The notes beneath the pieces are model-generated. The model searched no databases and was not told the DNA's origin. It saw only the letters and a list, made by a program, of their open reading frames with translations. A stretch of DNA of 51,292 bases from Candidatus Poribacteria bacterium. Its GTDB lineage: Bacteria > Poribacteria > WGA-4E > WGA-3G. Below, one piece after another: positions 51,186 to 51,292 of this stretch (positions within the stretch are counted from its first letter, which is position 1; every line of letters starts with the position of its first letter). The stretch covers positions 1 through 51,292 of the forward strand of contig JAJDTJ010000028.1 of the NCBI GenBank assembly GCA_022827225.1, read 5' to 3'. The translations under genes and the position numbers were made by a program.

Positions 51186-51292
51186 TTATGACTTCATCAA
51201 TAGTTCTATCAGCATTGTATTCTCTGAGACGTTTTATATTCGCAAAGTCGTGTTCAATCGGGTTGTAATCGGGTGAATAAGGTGGCAAAAAC
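51172..51292 (-). CDS. IS630-family transposase, C-terminal fragment
   Basis: 39 residues and the stop are visible: FLPPYSPDYNPIEHDFANIK, then RLREYNADRT and IDEVINMYL. The PPYSPDYNPIEH segment is the hallmark of the IS630 DDE domain and carries its final acidic residue. The remainder lies beyond the right window edge. Confidence 0.88.
   Translation of the reverse strand, partial: FLPPYSPDYNPIEHDFANIKRLREYNADRTIDEVINMYL

Larger units (their letters stand above)
51152..51292 (-). mobile_element. IS630-family insertion sequence, transposase 3' end (runs off window)
   Basis: Begins with a terminal repeat matching that of the left-edge element and continues with the transposase C-terminus. Both partial elements have the same orientation. 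About 60 bp separate it from the exchanger gene; the latter is not damaged. Confidence 0.8.

Overview
The window looks like a contig from an uncultured, polysaccharide-degrading bacterium of the Poribacteria type. The evidence is gene content: Gfo/Idh/MocA oxidoreductases, xylose-isomerase-like epimerases, a Cys-type sulfatase, LamG and beta/gamma-crystallin-like proteins, a P1 peptidase, a DUF6785-type membrane protein, and many short intergenic repeats. This is an inference without a database search. No rRNA or complete tRNA gene was seen.

Left part (1-16600). The window opens inside an IS630-family element that has cut off a SpoIVB-like (S55) lipoprotein gene. A folD-SDR pair on the minus strand follows. 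Then comes a plus-strand run: oxidoreductase, epimerase, oligogalacturonate-lyase-like propeller (four predicted metal ligands kept), beta/gamma-crystallin-DUF1349 protein, LamG protein, second oxidoreductase, mannonate-dehydratase-like protein, FemAB/GNAT-like protein, sulfatase and alkaline-phosphatase-superfamily hydrolase. With the SDR, enolase-superfamily dehydratase and 2-hydroxyacid dehydrogenase elsewhere in the window, this fits catabolism of (sulfated) uronate polysaccharides.

Middle (16700-26240). A perfect-hexamer sigma-70 promoter just downstream of a MITE leads into an array of four leucine-rich-repeat lipoprotein genes and a DegT/DnrJ aminotransferase. A 108-bp relic of the aminotransferase 5' end lies after the first LRR gene and records how the array grew by duplication.

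Transposon (26675-32208). The most striking object is a 5.5-kb, AT-rich IS1595-family element with 20-bp terminal inverted repeats and a perfect 8-bp target duplication (AAGATTTT). It splits an ECF sigma-factor gene, which can be restored in frame to 257 codons. Cargo: a 358-aa protein of unknown function, a 45-aa Arg-rich peptide gene missed by normal ORF length limits, a secreted barrel-like protein, a lipoprotein metallopeptidase with a paralogue elsewhere in the window, a candidate structured RNA with its own promoter, and a hicBA toxin-antitoxin pair.

Right part (32200-51292). An ABC-2 permease gene precedes the sigma gene. Next is a minus-strand metal-homeostasis operon: DtxR/MntR regulator, ferritin-VIT1 fusion, substrate-binding lipoprotein, ATPase, two permeases, then a HicB-like protein and a YyaL thioredoxin-DsbD fusion. 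Its promoter has perfect -35 and -10 hexamers with a perfect 8-6-8 palindrome over the -10/start region, so it is probably self-regulated by the MntR-like protein. The window ends with an oxidoreductase, a metallopeptidase, a 2-hydroxyacid dehydrogenase, an enolase-superfamily enzyme, a DUF6785-like membrane protein, a Na+/Ca2+ exchanger and the 3' end of a second IS630 copy in the same orientation as the first.

Repeats are unusually rich: two MITE families with target duplications (each inserted directly behind a stop codon in one case), a T/G-rich module that repeatedly interrupts other repeats, a leader repeat placed before start codons, and several tandem repeats.
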